From contig NZ_FRBI01000002.1 in assembly GCF_900142575.1 (NCBI RefSeq), forward strand, positions 124,001 through 188,000: DNA of 64,000 nucleotides, in the 5' to 3' direction. The position numbers and the translations under genes were made by a program. Of the stretch, positions 36,187-44,840 are shown piece after piece; within the stretch, counting starts at the first letter, position 1; each line of letters begins with the position of its first letter. Source of the stretch: Actinacidiphila paucisporea. Lineage in GTDB: Bacteria > Actinomycetota > Actinomycetes > Streptomycetales > Streptomycetaceae. The notes beneath the pieces are model-generated. The model ran no database searches and was not told the origin of the DNA. It saw only the letters and a program-made list of their open reading frames with translations.

Positions 36187-37656
36187 TCAGCACACCGCGC
36201 CGCGGGCCGGCATCGCGCCGTCGAGCAGGTACGCCTCGACCGTCGAGGTCACGCACCGGTTGTGCGCGAAATACGCGCCGTGCCCCTCGCCCCGATAGGT
36301 CAGCACTCGGCTGCCGTTGCCGAGCGCCGCCGCCATGTGGGCCGCGCCGGGGTACGGCGTCGCCGGATCCGCCGTCGTGCTGACGAGCAGCGCCTCCGGC
36401 GCGGAGGGGGCCGACACCCGGCGGGACGCGGGGTCGCCGGGCGCCCAGCCGGAACAGGAGAGCAGTGTCGCCTCTATGGTCGGCCCGAACACCGGGGAGG
36501 CGGCCGCGAAGCGGCCGTCGAGGGCGTGCACGGCGGCGGCACTGTGCCGCTCCGGCGTATCGCGGCAGTCGATCGCGAGCTTGGCCATCTCGTAGTTGTC
36601 CGGCGCCGACCAGGTCGACGCCACCGGGGCCGGGGCCACCCCGAGCTGGCCGGGGTAGGCGAGCTGCATCATCGGCTCGCCGTCACCGCCGCGCAGCGCG
36701 CCGAGCGCGTCCCGCAGGAAGGGCCAGTCGTCCTTGGAGTACAGCGCGTTCTGCACCCCTTGCAGGAAGCCCGCCCGGTCCAGTCGGCCGGACACGGTCG
36801 CCACGCCGTTCCCGCCCAGGCTCCGGCTCGTCGCCGCGATGCCGGCCACCACGTCGGCGCCGGTGCGGCCCGGCACCGGGCAGCCGCGGGCCGCGCAGTC
36901 AGCCGCGAAGTCGCCGAGGGCGTGCTGGAAGGCCGCCGCCTGGGCCAGCGCCGTCTGCGTGTCGTCCAGTGTCGGGTCCGGCACCCCGTCCAGCACGACC
37001 CGGCCCGTGTGCTGCGGGAATTCGTGCGCGTAGACCGAGCCGAGGCGGCCGCCGTAGGAGAAGCCGAGGTAGCTCAGGCGGTCGTCGCCGAGGGCGGACC
37101 GTACGACGTCGAGGTCCCTTGCGGCATTCGGGGTGCCCACCCAGGGCAGCAGCCCGCCGGAGTGCCGGCGGCAGGCCTGCGCCACCTGGCGGGCCTGGGC
37201 CACCGGGTCGGTGGCGGTCACCCCGGCCAGGTCCCCGCAGTCCACCGGGGAGCTGCGGCCGGTGCCGCGGGCGTCGAAGCCGATGAGGTCGTAGCGGCGG
37301 TTGAGGCGGCCCAGCTCGCCGGCCGCGGTGCGTTGGGCCAGTTCCGTGATGCCGGGGATGCCGGGGCCGCCGAAGTTCACCACGAGCGAGCCCAGGCGCG
37401 GGCCCGGGCCCGTCGCCGGTATGCGGCTCACCGCGATGTCCAGATCGTCGGACTTCCTGGGGTGGGCGTAGTCGCGGGGCACCGTGAGGGTGCCGCACTC
37501 CATCGCGGTGGGTCCCTGGACGCCGGAGCAGCCGGCCCAGCTGATCTTCTGGCCGTACGGGGCGGGGGTGGCCGAGCTGCCCGCCCGCGGCGGGGCCGCC
37601 AGGGCGGTCGCCGCCAGTGCCGCGGCGACGGCGGCGACGGTTCTCATGCGGGCCAT
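36187..37656 (-). CDS. Secreted alpha/beta hydrolase (tripeptidyl aminopeptidase-like)
   Basis: A 489-residue exported serine hydrolase of the Streptomyces proline/tripeptidyl aminopeptidase family (SlpD/SlpE-like). Signal peptide residues 1-28 (MRTVAAVAAALAATALAA). The alpha/beta core has NFGGPGIPGI (oxyanion hole), YDLIGFDARGTGRS, the nucleophile elbow LGFSYGGRLG, the catalytic Asp in STTADPATPY and the His in GEGHGAYF. Six or more cysteines suggest disulfides (CSGVQ, MECGT, ARGCPVPG, RCVTST). Relatives remove N-terminal di- or tripeptides from extracellular peptides and proproteins. The ATG at 37656 is used; MRTV 9 bases later is an alternative. Confidence 0.93.
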   Translation of the reverse strand: MARMRTVAAVAAALAATALAAPPRAGSSATPAPYGQKISWAGCSGVQGPTAMECGTLTVPRDYAHPRKSDDLDIAVSRIPATGPGPRLGSLVVNFGGPGIPGITELAQRTAAGELGRLNRRYDLIGFDARGTGRSSPVDCGDLAGVTATDPVAQARQVAQACRRHSGGLLPWVGTPNAARDLDVVRSALGDDRLSYLGFSYGGRLGSVYAHEFPQHTGRVVLDGVPDPTLDDTQTALAQAAAFQHALGDFAADCAARGCPVPGRTGADVVAGIAATSRSLGGNGVATVSGRLDRAGFLQGVQNALYSKDDWPFLRDALGALRGGDGEPMMQLAYPGQLGVAPAPVASTWSAPDNYEMAKLAIDCRDTPERHSAAAVHALDGRFAAASPVFGPTIEATLLSCSGWAPGDPASRRVSAPSAPEALLVSTTADPATPYPGAAHMAAALGNGSRVLTYRGEGHGAYFAHNRCVTSTVEAYLLDGAMPARGAVC

Positions 37657-37740
37657 GGAGCCAACGTAGGTCCGTTTTTTCGGGTCTGCCCGTTCGCCCG
37701 CCCCCGCCGCCTCAGGTGGGCGGGCAGGCGGCCCGCCCGG

Positions 37741-38973
37741 TCACACGGAGGTGAGCAGTGTGCGGACCCGGGAGGAGCGGACGCCCGGGAGGAGGCGGCG
37801 GGCGATCGAGGCGACGGACGAGGCTTCCGTGGGGGAGCCGGCGCGGCGGAGGTTCACGGCGAGCTCGGCCTGGTAAAGGGCGAGGTTGCGGACGAAGTGC
37901 GGGTCCTGGAGGTGCACCGCGTGCCGGGCGGCCCCGGCAGCCCTGGCGGGCCGGCCCAGCGCCGCCCAGGCCTGCGCTTCGAGCCAGGCGAACTCGGCTT
38001 CGCCGAAGAAGCTCATCCAGGCGGGGTCGCGGTCGCGCGGCCCCCGCCCGTAGAGGCTGTGGGCCCGGGCGAGGGCGAGCTCGCAGCGGCGGAGTTCGCC
38101 GAGCCCGGCGAGCCCGGCGGCTTCGCGCAGGGCGAGGAGGGACAGCAGCCGGGGGGAGCCGAGGTCGCGGGCGAGGACCTGCGCGGCCTGCGCGGCGCGC
38201 AGGGCCTCCCGGTGGCAGCCGGCGTCCCTGGCCAGGAAGGACGTGTTGCAGAAGGCGTGCACTTCGAGCGCGGGGTCGGACGCCATCCGGGCGGTGGCGA
38301 GGGCTTCCGCGTAGTGGGACCGGGCCTCCGGCAGCCGCCCGGAGTCGTGGGCGAGCCAGCCGACCGAGATGGCCAGCTCCCCGGCCCCTGAGGCCAGCCT
38401 CGTCGCGGTGGCCGGGCTGTGGGTGGTCTCGTCGAGCAGGTGGTAGGCGCCGCGCAGCGCACTGGCGGCGGCGCTGTAGAGCCCGTCGCCGCCGTGGCGG
38501 TCGTCGTGCAGCCTGATCTGCCGTACGGCTTCGTGGACGGCGGCCACCTCCGCCGCGCCGGCCCGGGCGGGCCGGTCGGCGCGGGACAGCAGTGTGGTGG
38601 CGAAGGCGGCCGGGCCGCCGGTCATGAACGCGCGACGCTGCACGTCGCTCTCCTCGTACGCCGGATCGAGCGGGGCGGCGGGTGTCACGGCGCCGCGGCG
38701 GCCGCGTACCGCCTGCCGGGGCGCGAAGCCGAGGTCCGCGGGGCCGAGCCCGGGGAACATGTGGCGGAAGACCCGCTCGTAGGCGTAGTTGGGGCAGCGG
38801 ATCTCGCCGCTTTCCAGCCGCCCGATGTAGCGGGCGTCGCAGCTGACGTGCTCGCCGATCTCGCGGGCGGCCCGCCGGACGGCCGCGGCGAATTCGGCCG
38901 GCGACCGGTCGCCGCGGAGCCGCCGGATCGCGGTGTTCACGGGCTGGGTGGGCGGGGCAGGGGACGGCGGCAT
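37741..38973 (-). CDS. Helix-turn-helix regulator with TPR-like C-terminal domain
   Basis: A 410-residue regulator of a type common in Streptomyces. The N-terminal DNA-binding part (about 10-75) reads TAIRRLRGDRSPAEFAAAVRRAAREIGEHVSCDARYIGRLESGEIRCPNYAYERVFRHMF. A variable linker follows. Residues 130-410 are a helical repeat array with alternating amphipathic helices (GLYSAAASALRGAYHLLDETTHSPATATRLASGAGELAISVGWLAHDSGR), consistent with tetratricopeptide repeats that bind peptides or proteins. The ATG at 38973 is chosen for GGGAG about 6 bases upstream; a longer frame exists but has no support. It is divergent from a small protein gene, a pairing seen for such regulators. Autoregulation through the repeats at 39085-39118 is plausible. 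Confidence 0.87.
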   Translation of the reverse strand: MPPSPAPPTQPVNTAIRRLRGDRSPAEFAAAVRRAAREIGEHVSCDARYIGRLESGEIRCPNYAYERVFRHMFPGLGPADLGFAPRQAVRGRRGAVTPAAPLDPAYEESDVQRRAFMTGGPAAFATTLLSRADRPARAGAAEVAAVHEAVRQIRLHDDRHGGDGLYSAAASALRGAYHLLDETTHSPATATRLASGAGELAISVGWLAHDSGRLPEARSHYAEALATARMASDPALEVHAFCNTSFLARDAGCHREALRAAQAAQVLARDLGSPRLLSLLALREAAGLAGLGELRRCELALARAHSLYGRGPRDRDPAWMSFFGEAEFAWLEAQAWAALGRPARAAGAARHAVHLQDPHFVRNLALYQAELAVNLRRAGSPTEASSVASIARRLLPGVRSSRVRTLLTSV

Positions 38974-39084
38974 GACGAGCTCCCACGACGTTCGGCGCCG
39001 CTCGGCGGCGGGACGAACGTACCGGCCGACGGGAAGCGCGAAATGGCTGATACCCACTGAAAAGGGATATATGGTGTGCGATCT

Positions 39085-39118
39085 GCCATGAAACGCCACC
39101 CCTTACGGCATGAAACGC
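39085..39118. promoter_or_regulatory. 22-base-spaced direct repeats between regulator and small gene
   Basis: GCCATGAAACGC (39085-39096) and GGCATGAAACGC (39107-39118) differ by one base and start exactly 22 bases apart, two helical turns. They sit in the 228-base divergent gap between the TPR regulator (start 38973) and the small gene (start 39202), and are candidate operator sites. Confidence 0.5.
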
Positions 39119-39201
39119 ACGTAGCCGTTGACGCCGTGCGGCGTTGTACGGGTGTGGCACAAGAACAGCGTGCGCCGATCCCCTCGTGAGGAGCGTTTGC
39201 C

Positions 39202-39615
39202 TTGTTGGACGTCAGCGGTACGCATACGTCGGGTCCGAGCGCGGAGCGCAGTGAACTGCCGCCTCCGTGCGATCTGGTGACCGTGCCGACCCGGCAGGGT
39301 CTCGAAGCGGTGGACCTGCTGCGGCACGGCAGCGGTGTCGGCCCGGTGCTGCACGACGACGCCGGCGCCAGCCTGGGCTTCCTGGTGCCGCGCGGCACCG
39401 CGGACTGCTGGGACCTGCCGGGCAGTTCGTGCACCCGCACCGACGGCCGCGGCCTGGTATTGGACGGGGCGCCGCCGGTCGCCGACTCTCGGTGGCTGCT
39501 GCCGCCGCGCACCGACACCGCGGTGACCGACCCCGCGGTGCTGCGGGCCGCGCTCGGCGAGGCCGCCAGGACCATCGAGCTGGTCGACGGCTGCCAGGGC
39601 CTGCGCGCGCACTAG
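39202..39615 (+). CDS. Small protein paired with the TPR regulator
   Basis: A 137-residue soluble protein of unknown function. Visible core: CDLVTVPTRQGLEAVDLL, GVGPVLHDDAGASLGFLVPRGTADCWDLPGSSC and DPAVLRAALGEAARTIELVDGC, with four cysteines in total. Similar short proteins with a VPTRQG...FLVPRGT core sit beside helix-turn-helix/TPR regulators in Streptomyces, so the two probably work together. The start is a TTG with GTGAGGAG about 9 bases upstream; no ATG or GTG in frame fits better. Confidence 0.78.
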   Translation: MLDVSGTHTSGPSAERSELPPPCDLVTVPTRQGLEAVDLLRHGSGVGPVLHDDAGASLGFLVPRGTADCWDLPGSSCTRTDGRGLVLDGAPPVADSRWLLPPRTDTAVTDPAVLRAALGEAARTIELVDGCQGLRAH

Positions 39616-39639
39616 CCGTCCTGCACCGATAATCGGCGC

Positions 39640-40509
39640 ATGGCAGGCAAGAAAGAGCGCGGCGGCCGGGCCCGCACACCCGACGCGGTCACCGCGCAGG
39701 TCGGGGGCGGCGCCGCGGCCCTCGTACCGGACCGGGAGCGCCCGCACGCCTGGGCGCTGGTCGTCGAGGGCGCCCCGCAGTCCCATGTCGACCTGGCCGT
39801 GCCCGACCATCTCGGCTTCTCCTACCAGCGCAGGCTGGGCCACGTCATCGACCTGGTCGCGCCCCCGGGCATGCCGCTGCGGGTGCTCCACCTCGGCGGC
39901 GGCGGGCTGACCCTGGCCCGCTACACCGCCTACACGCGGCCGCGCTCCACCCAGCAGGTCATCGAGCTGGACTCGGCGCTGGTGGACCTGGTCAGGACGC
40001 ATCTGCCGTGGGACCGCGGCTGGCGGATCAAGGTACGCGGCGGCGACGCGCGCGCCGGCCTGGCGAAGCTGCCGGACGGCTGGGCCGACCTGGTGATCGC
40101 CGACGTCTTCGGGGGCGCGCGCACCCCCGCCCACCTGACCAGCGCGGAATTCCTCGCGGACGTCCGCAGGGTGCTGCGGCCCGGCGGCGACTACGCCGCC
40201 AACCTCACCGACGGCGGCGCCCTGACCTTCCTGCGCGGCCAGATCGCCACGGTGCGCTCCGCCTTCGCCGAGGTCTGCCTCGCCGCCGACCCCGCCGTCC
40301 TGCGCGGCAAGCGCTTCGGCAACGCCGTGCTGTGGGCCGCCGACCACGACCTCCCCGTCGCCGACCTCACCCGCCGCGTCGCCACCGACCCCCACCCCGG
40401 CCGCGTCGAACACGGCCCCCCGCTGGCCGGTTTCACCGCCGGCGCGGCCGTGGTGACCGACGCCACCGCCCTCCCCTCACCTCCGCCGCCCCCCGACGCC
40501 TTCGGCTAG
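39640..40509 (+). CDS. Spermidine synthase-like / SAM-dependent methyltransferase-fold protein
   Basis: A 289-residue cytoplasmic protein with the spermidine-synthase Rossmann core. The nucleotide loop VLHLGGGGLTLARYTA, the acidic residue in VIELDSALVDLVRTHL, GDARAGLAKLPDGWADLVIADVFGG and a C-terminal sheet are present. Polyamine synthase active-site tyrosine and aspartate residues are not all recognisable, so it may be one of the actinobacterial spermidine-synthase-like proteins without that activity. The ATG is 24 bases after the preceding small gene, so they may be co-transcribed. Confidence 0.87.
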   Translation: MAGKKERGGRARTPDAVTAQVGGGAAALVPDRERPHAWALVVEGAPQSHVDLAVPDHLGFSYQRRLGHVIDLVAPPGMPLRVLHLGGGGLTLARYTAYTRPRSTQQVIELDSALVDLVRTHLPWDRGWRIKVRGGDARAGLAKLPDGWADLVIADVFGGARTPAHLTSAEFLADVRRVLRPGGDYAANLTDGGALTFLRGQIATVRSAFAEVCLAADPAVLRGKRFGNAVLWAADHDLPVADLTRRVATDPHPGRVEHGPPLAGFTAGAAVVTDATALPSPPPPPDAFG

Positions 40510-40558
40510 GACCGCTCGCCGCGCGAGGGTACGCGGAAAGCCGCGCTCACCGCGGGGG

Positions 40559-41059
40559 TTACTCCTCGTACGACTGCACCGCGGGCGGATGCCCGTTCCA
40601 CGTGCAGAAAACCGTCGACGCCGAACCACCGGAGGTGAAGGTGACCCTCAGCCACCCGTCCTCCGGCCAGACCTGCATGTCCCACCCGGGGTTCGGCGTC
40701 GCCGAGACGAGCGTGGCCGTGCTCGGCCCGAGCGCGAGGACCACCCGGCCGCCCCGCATCGTGTAGCCGTGCACATGGCCGGGAGCCGAGGTGGAGGGCG
40801 ACGAGGAGGGGGAGGGCGAGGCGGAACGGGACGGCGGGCGTGTGGACGGGCGGCGCCGGGCGGGGGTGGCCGGGGCGACCGTCCGGGGGCGGTGGGTCGA
40901 GGAGGCCACCGCGGGCGCCGTCACCGGCAGGGCGCGCGGCGGGTCGTAGGCGGTGCCCCGCAGCACGCTGTGGACGCCGAACCAGGACAGCGTCGCCGCC
41001 GCCGCGGTGGTCAGCGCCCAGACGCAGGTGTGGAGGAGCCCTCGGTGCACATCGGCCAT
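40559..41059 (-). CDS. Membrane-anchored hypothetical protein
   Basis: A 166-residue protein of unknown role. A transmembrane or signal-anchor helix (about residues 8-28; LLHTCVWALTTAAAATLSWFGVHSVL) is followed by a long Pro/Ser/Thr-rich extracellular linker (about 45-90). The C-terminal compact beta region includes GYTMRGGRVVLALGPSTATLVSATPNPGWDMQVW and TFTSGGSASTVFCTWNG. The gene is divergent from a two-component regulator gene with only 43 bases between starts, which suggests it is a target of, or a sensor partner for, that system. Confidence 0.78.
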   Translation of the reverse strand: MADVHRGLLHTCVWALTTAAAATLSWFGVHSVLRGTAYDPPRALPVTAPAVASSTHRPRTVAPATPARRRPSTRPPSRSASPSPSSSPSTSAPGHVHGYTMRGGRVVLALGPSTATLVSATPNPGWDMQVWPEDGWLRVTFTSGGSASTVFCTWNGHPPAVQSYEE

Positions 41060-41102
41060 ACTGCCGCACCACGCGGCGGCGTAACACGCTAGGTTGCCGC
41101 GC

Positions 41103-41792
41103 ATGGCAAGTGTGCTCGTGGTCGAGGACGACCAGTTCGTGCGCTCGGCCCTGATCCGGCATCTGACGGACGCGTCCCACACCGTACGCAGCGTGGGGAC
41201 CGCGCTGGAGGCGCTGCGGGAGGTCGCACAGGTCGGGTTCGACGTGGTGATCCTGGATCTCGGGCTGCCCGACCTCGACGGGTCGGAGGCGCTCAAGATG
41301 CTGCGCGGGCTCAGCGACGTACCGGTGATCGTGGCGACCGCGCGGGACGACGAGGCGGAGATCGTCCGGCTGCTCAATGCGGGCGCCGACGACTACCTGG
41401 TGAAACCGTTCTCCGTGGAGCACCTGTCGGCCCGGCTGACGGCGGTGCTGCGCCGGGCGCGCAGCCGGTCGGCGGCGCCCGCGGCGGACGCGGTCATCGC
41501 GGTCGGCGGGCTGACCATCGACGTGCGGCGCAGACTGGCCGTGCTGGACGGGGTGACGCTGGACCTGACGCGGCGGGAGTTCGACCTGCTGAGCTTCCTG
41601 GCCGCCAGGCCCGGCGTGGTCGTGGCCCGGCGGGAGCTGCTCGCCGAGGTGTGGCAGCAGTCGTACGGCGACGACCAGACGATCGACGTGCATCTGTCGT
41701 GGCTGCGCAGGAAGTTGGGGGAGACCGCCGCGAGGCCCCGGTATCTGCACACGCTGCGCGGGGTGGGGGTCAAGCTGGAGCCGCCGGTATGA
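41103..41792 (+). CDS. OmpR-family response regulator
   Basis: A 229-residue two-component regulator. The receiver domain (2-118) has the acidic pair VVEDD, the phospho-acceptor Asp in VVILDLGLPDLDG (Asp53), Thr in VIVATARDD and Lys in YLVKPF. The winged-helix DNA-binding domain (about 130-228) includes LTRREFDLLSFLAARPGVVVARRELLAEVW and VHLSWLRRKLGE. The ATG at 41103 fits the family; a TTG at 41094 is possible. The kinase gene overlaps by ATGA. The ligand or stress sensed is unknown. Confidence 0.95.
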   Translation: MASVLVVEDDQFVRSALIRHLTDASHTVRSVGTALEALREVAQVGFDVVILDLGLPDLDGSEALKMLRGLSDVPVIVATARDDEAEIVRLLNAGADDYLVKPFSVEHLSARLTAVLRRARSRSAAPAADAVIAVGGLTIDVRRRLAVLDGVTLDLTRREFDLLSFLAARPGVVVARRELLAEVWQQSYGDDQTIDVHLSWLRRKLGETAARPRYLHTLRGVGVKLEPPV

Positions 41793-43153
41793 GGTGGTCC
41801 CTGGTCCGGGTCTCGCTGGCGGTCACGGCGATGGTGGTGATCGCCTTCGCGGTGCCGCTGGGCCTGGTGGTCAAGGAGCTGGCCAGGGACCGGGCGCTGA
41901 CGAATGCCGAGCGGCAGGCCGCGGCCATCGCCCCCGCACTGGCGATCACCACCGACCGGGGGCAGTTGGAGCGGGCGGTGGCGACCACGCAGGCGGGGGC
42001 GATGCAGCGGATCGCGCTGCGCATCCCGCCGACCCGGGACACCGCGGAGGTGCGGATCGGGCAGCCGCACGCGGCGCGGGCCGCGCTGGACGGCGCCTCG
42101 GCGCACGGTGAGGCGGCCACGCTGCGGGTCGCGGGCGGCTACGCGCTGCTGCGGCCGACCGCGGTGGGATCGGGGACGATCGCGGTCGTCGAGGTCTTCG
42201 TGCCGGACGGCGACGTCACCCGGGGGGTGGCCACCGCGTGGCTGGTGCTCGCCGCGGTGGGTCTCGCGCTGATCGTCGGCTCGGTCGCCGTCGCGGACCG
42301 GCTGGGCAGCCGGATGGTGCGGCCCGCCGTGCAACTTGCTGGAGCGGCGCACCGGTTGGGGAAGGGGGACCTGGCGGTGCGGGTACCGGAGGCGGGGCCC
42401 GACGAGCTGCGGTCGGCCGCGGCCGCCTTCAACGCGATGGCCGACCAGGTGGTGCATCTGCTGGCCGCGGAAAGGGAGTTGGCCGCCGACCTGTCGCACC
42501 GGCTGCGTACGCCGCTGACCGTGCTGCGGCTCAACACCGCCTCGCTGGGCGAGGGTCCGGCCGCCGACCAGACCAGGGCCGCGGTCGCCCAGCTGGAGCG
42601 GGAGGTCGACCAGATCATCACGGCCGCGCGGGAGCAGCGCGTCCCCGCCTCGGCGGCCGGCTGCGACGCGGCGGAGGTGATCAGGGAGCGGATGGCCTTC
42701 TGGTCGGCGCTGGCGGAGGACGAGGCCCGCGAAGTGCGCACGGCGGGCGCCGACCGGCCGGTACGGGTCCCGGTGGCGCGGGGCGAACTGGCCGCCGCCC
42801 TCGACGCGATGCTCGGCAACGTCTTCCGGCACACCCCCGAGGGCACCGCCTTCGCCGTCGACGTGCACCGCGCGGACGACGCGGTGATCGTGCTGGTCTC
42901 CGACGCCGGGCCCGGGGTCGCGGACCCGGCGGCCGCGGTGCGGCGCGGCCACGGTGACGGCGGGCAGGGGTCGACGGGGCTCGGCCTGGACATCGTGCGC
43001 AGGGTCGCCGAGTCCACCGGCGGCGACATGCGGATCGGCCGCAGCGTGCTGGGCGGCGCGGAGATACGGGTCTGGCTCGCGCTCGGCGCACCCGCCGCTG
43101 TCGCACCCGGTCACAAGCGGCGCGGCAGGCCCGCCGCGCGCGGCCACCTTTAA
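41789..43153 (+). CDS. Sensor histidine kinase
   Basis: A 454-residue membrane kinase. Transmembrane helices at about 7-27 and 150-173 flank an extracellular sensor of about 120 residues. A HAMP segment (MVRPAVQLAGAAHRLGKGDLAVRV) leads to the phospho-acceptor H-box ELAADLSHRLRTPLTVLRL and an ATPase domain. The N-box is MLGNVFRHTPEGTAFAV, and the G-boxes are VSDAGPGVADP and GSTGLGLDIVRRVAE. The tail is Arg-rich. Its ATG overlaps the response-regulator stop, so the pair is translationally coupled and cognate. RHT in place of NAI/NAV in the N-box is a mild variant also found in other actinomycete kinases. Confidence 0.95.
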   Translation: MRWSLVRVSLAVTAMVVIAFAVPLGLVVKELARDRALTNAERQAAAIAPALAITTDRGQLERAVATTQAGAMQRIALRIPPTRDTAEVRIGQPHAARAALDGASAHGEAATLRVAGGYALLRPTAVGSGTIAVVEVFVPDGDVTRGVATAWLVLAAVGLALIVGSVAVADRLGSRMVRPAVQLAGAAHRLGKGDLAVRVPEAGPDELRSAAAAFNAMADQVVHLLAAERELAADLSHRLRTPLTVLRLNTASLGEGPAADQTRAAVAQLEREVDQIITAAREQRVPASAAGCDAAEVIRERMAFWSALAEDEAREVRTAGADRPVRVPVARGELAAALDAMLGNVFRHTPEGTAFAVDVHRADDAVIVLVSDAGPGVADPAAAVRRGHGDGGQGSTGLGLDIVRRVAESTGGDMRIGRSVLGGAEIRVWLALGAPAAVAPGHKRRGRPAARGHL

Positions 43154-43283
43154 CGGGTCCCTTGCCGTTGCTTAAGCCCGCCATAAGAAGCCGCCGGGGC
43201 GTCCTGAACAGGGCTTTCGTCCGGCTGACTGCCGTTAGCGTGCAGCGCGTCACCCCCTCTCCCCGAACCGAGGCAGGCAGCAC

Positions 43284-44738
43284 ATGGCACGCACGCACCG
43301 TCGCCGTTCCCGTCGCAAGGTCCAGCTGACCGTCGCCGTCGCCGTCGCGGCGGCGCTCGCGGGCGGCGGCTTCGCCCTCGCGGGGTCCGCCGGCGCGGCC
43401 ACGGTCGGGGCCGCGTACTCCAAGACCAGCGACTGGGGCAGCGGTTACACCGGGCAGTACGTGATCAGCAACTCCACCAGCGGCACCCTCAGCGGCTGGA
43501 CGCTGACCTTCCAGCTGCCCGCGGGCACGGCGATCAGCTCGCTGTGGAACGGCACCTACACCGTGTCGGGGCAGACCGTGACGGTGAAGCCGGAGAGCTG
43601 GAACTCCTCGATAGCCGCCGGCGCGACGGCCGAGGTCGGCTTCGTGGCGAGCGCGACCGGGACCGCGGGCGACCCGCTCGGCTGCCTGATCAACGGTGCC
43701 AAGTGCTCGGTGGACAGCGGCCCGACGCCGACCCCCACCGGCCACCCCACGGCCACCCCCACCCCGACCCGGACCGCGACCCCCACCCCCACGGCGACCC
43801 CCACCGCCACCGCCACGACCGGCCCGGGCAGCGGCTCGGCCACCGGCGGCGGCTTCGCGCCCTACGTCGACACCTCGCTCTACCCGGCCTACGACCTGGT
43901 CGCCGCCTCCAAGGCAGGCGGCGTCAAGCAGTTCAACCTGGCCTTCGTCGTCTCCGGCGCCGGCTGCGTCCCCAAGTGGGGCGGTGTCACCGACCTCGGC
44001 AGCGACGCGGTCGCCGCCCAGATCGGCGCCCTGCGCGCGGCGGGCGGCGACGTCCGGGTCTCCTTCGGCGGCGCCAACGGTACGGAGCTGGCCTCGGCCT
44101 GCTCCTCGGCCGGCGACCTGGCGGCCGCGTACGGCAAGGTCGTCGACCGATACGGCCTGACGAAGGTCGACTTCGACGTCGAGGGCGGCGCGCTGCCCGA
44201 CACCGCGGCCAACACCCGCCGCGCCCAGGCCGTCGCCCAGCTCCAGCGCGGCCACAGCGGACTCCAGGTCTCGTACACGCTGCCCGCGATGCCCACCGGG
44301 CTGACCCAGGACGGTATCGACCTGCTGTCGAACGCCAAGGCCAACGGCGTGGACGTGCACGCGGTCAACATCATGGCGATGGACTACGGGGCGTCCTTCA
44401 CCGGCGACATGGGGCAGTACGCGATCGACGCCGCCACCGCGACCCAGGCGCAGGTCAAGAGCGTGCTCGGACTCTCCGACGCCGCCGCCTGGCAGAAGAT
44501 CGCGGTCACCCCGATGATCGGCGTCAACGACGTCGCCACCGAGGTCTTCACCGTCGCCGACGCCGCCCGGCTGGTGGGCTTCGCCAGGGCCCAGGGCCTG
44601 GCCTGGCTGTCGATGTGGTCGGCGACCCGCGACAAGCAGTGCCCGGGCGGCGCCCAGAGCTGGGCCGACGCGAGCTGCAGCTCCGTCACGCAGAGCGCGG
44701 GTGCCTTCTCGCAGGCCTTCGCCGGCTACACCGGCTGA
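43284..44738 (+). CDS. Secreted CBM2-GH18 chitinase-like enzyme
   Basis: A 484-residue exported glycosidase. Signal peptide 1-38. An N-terminal CBM2 carbohydrate-binding module (about 39-142; SDWGSGYTGQYVISNSTSG, SGWTLTFQLPAG, WNGTYTVSGQTVTV, disulfide cysteines GCLINGAKC) is followed by a Thr/Pro linker (TPTPT...) and a C-terminal GH18 barrel. The barrel has the active-site motif VDFDVEGG (Glu300), NIMAMDYG and WSMWSATRDKQCPGG. This compact GH18 form resembles ChiC/Chi-D-type bacterial enzymes that bind chitin or cellulose via CBM2. No DasR-type repeat is visible in its 130-base upstream gap, so it is probably controlled differently from the chitinase at 17.8 kb. AGGCAGG precedes the ATG. 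Confidence 0.93.
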   Translation: MARTHRRRSRRKVQLTVAVAVAAALAGGGFALAGSAGAATVGAAYSKTSDWGSGYTGQYVISNSTSGTLSGWTLTFQLPAGTAISSLWNGTYTVSGQTVTVKPESWNSSIAAGATAEVGFVASATGTAGDPLGCLINGAKCSVDSGPTPTPTGHPTATPTPTRTATPTPTATPTATATTGPGSGSATGGGFAPYVDTSLYPAYDLVAASKAGGVKQFNLAFVVSGAGCVPKWGGVTDLGSDAVAAQIGALRAAGGDVRVSFGGANGTELASACSSAGDLAAAYGKVVDRYGLTKVDFDVEGGALPDTAANTRRAQAVAQLQRGHSGLQVSYTLPAMPTGLTQDGIDLLSNAKANGVDVHAVNIMAMDYGASFTGDMGQYAIDAATATQAQVKSVLGLSDAAAWQKIAVTPMIGVNDVATEVFTVADAARLVGFARAQGLAWLSMWSATRDKQCPGGAQSWADASCSSVTQSAGAFSQAFAGYTG

Positions 44739-44783
44739 CACCACGAGCCCGGTCCTCTCCCACCCCCACGGAAGAGGAACGGC

Positions 44784-44830
44784 AAGGAGCGGTACGGCAG
44801 CACCCTCGAACCGCCGTACCGCTCCTTTTT
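44784..44830. terminator. Intrinsic terminator between chitinase and bglC
   Basis: AAGGAGCGGTACGGC (44784-44798) pairs perfectly with 44813-44827 around a 14-base loop, followed by TTT. One of the clearest rho-independent terminators in the window; it serves both converging genes. Confidence 0.88.
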
Positions 44831-44840
44831 CTCCGTCCCC

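Noticed and set aside
34081-38391. A 1436-codon plus-strand open frame, and other frames of 500-1200 codons on the non-coding side
   Set aside because: They are mirror frames of real genes in high-GC DNA: Arg/Pro/Gly-rich, no domain pattern, and they cross gene boundaries on both strands.
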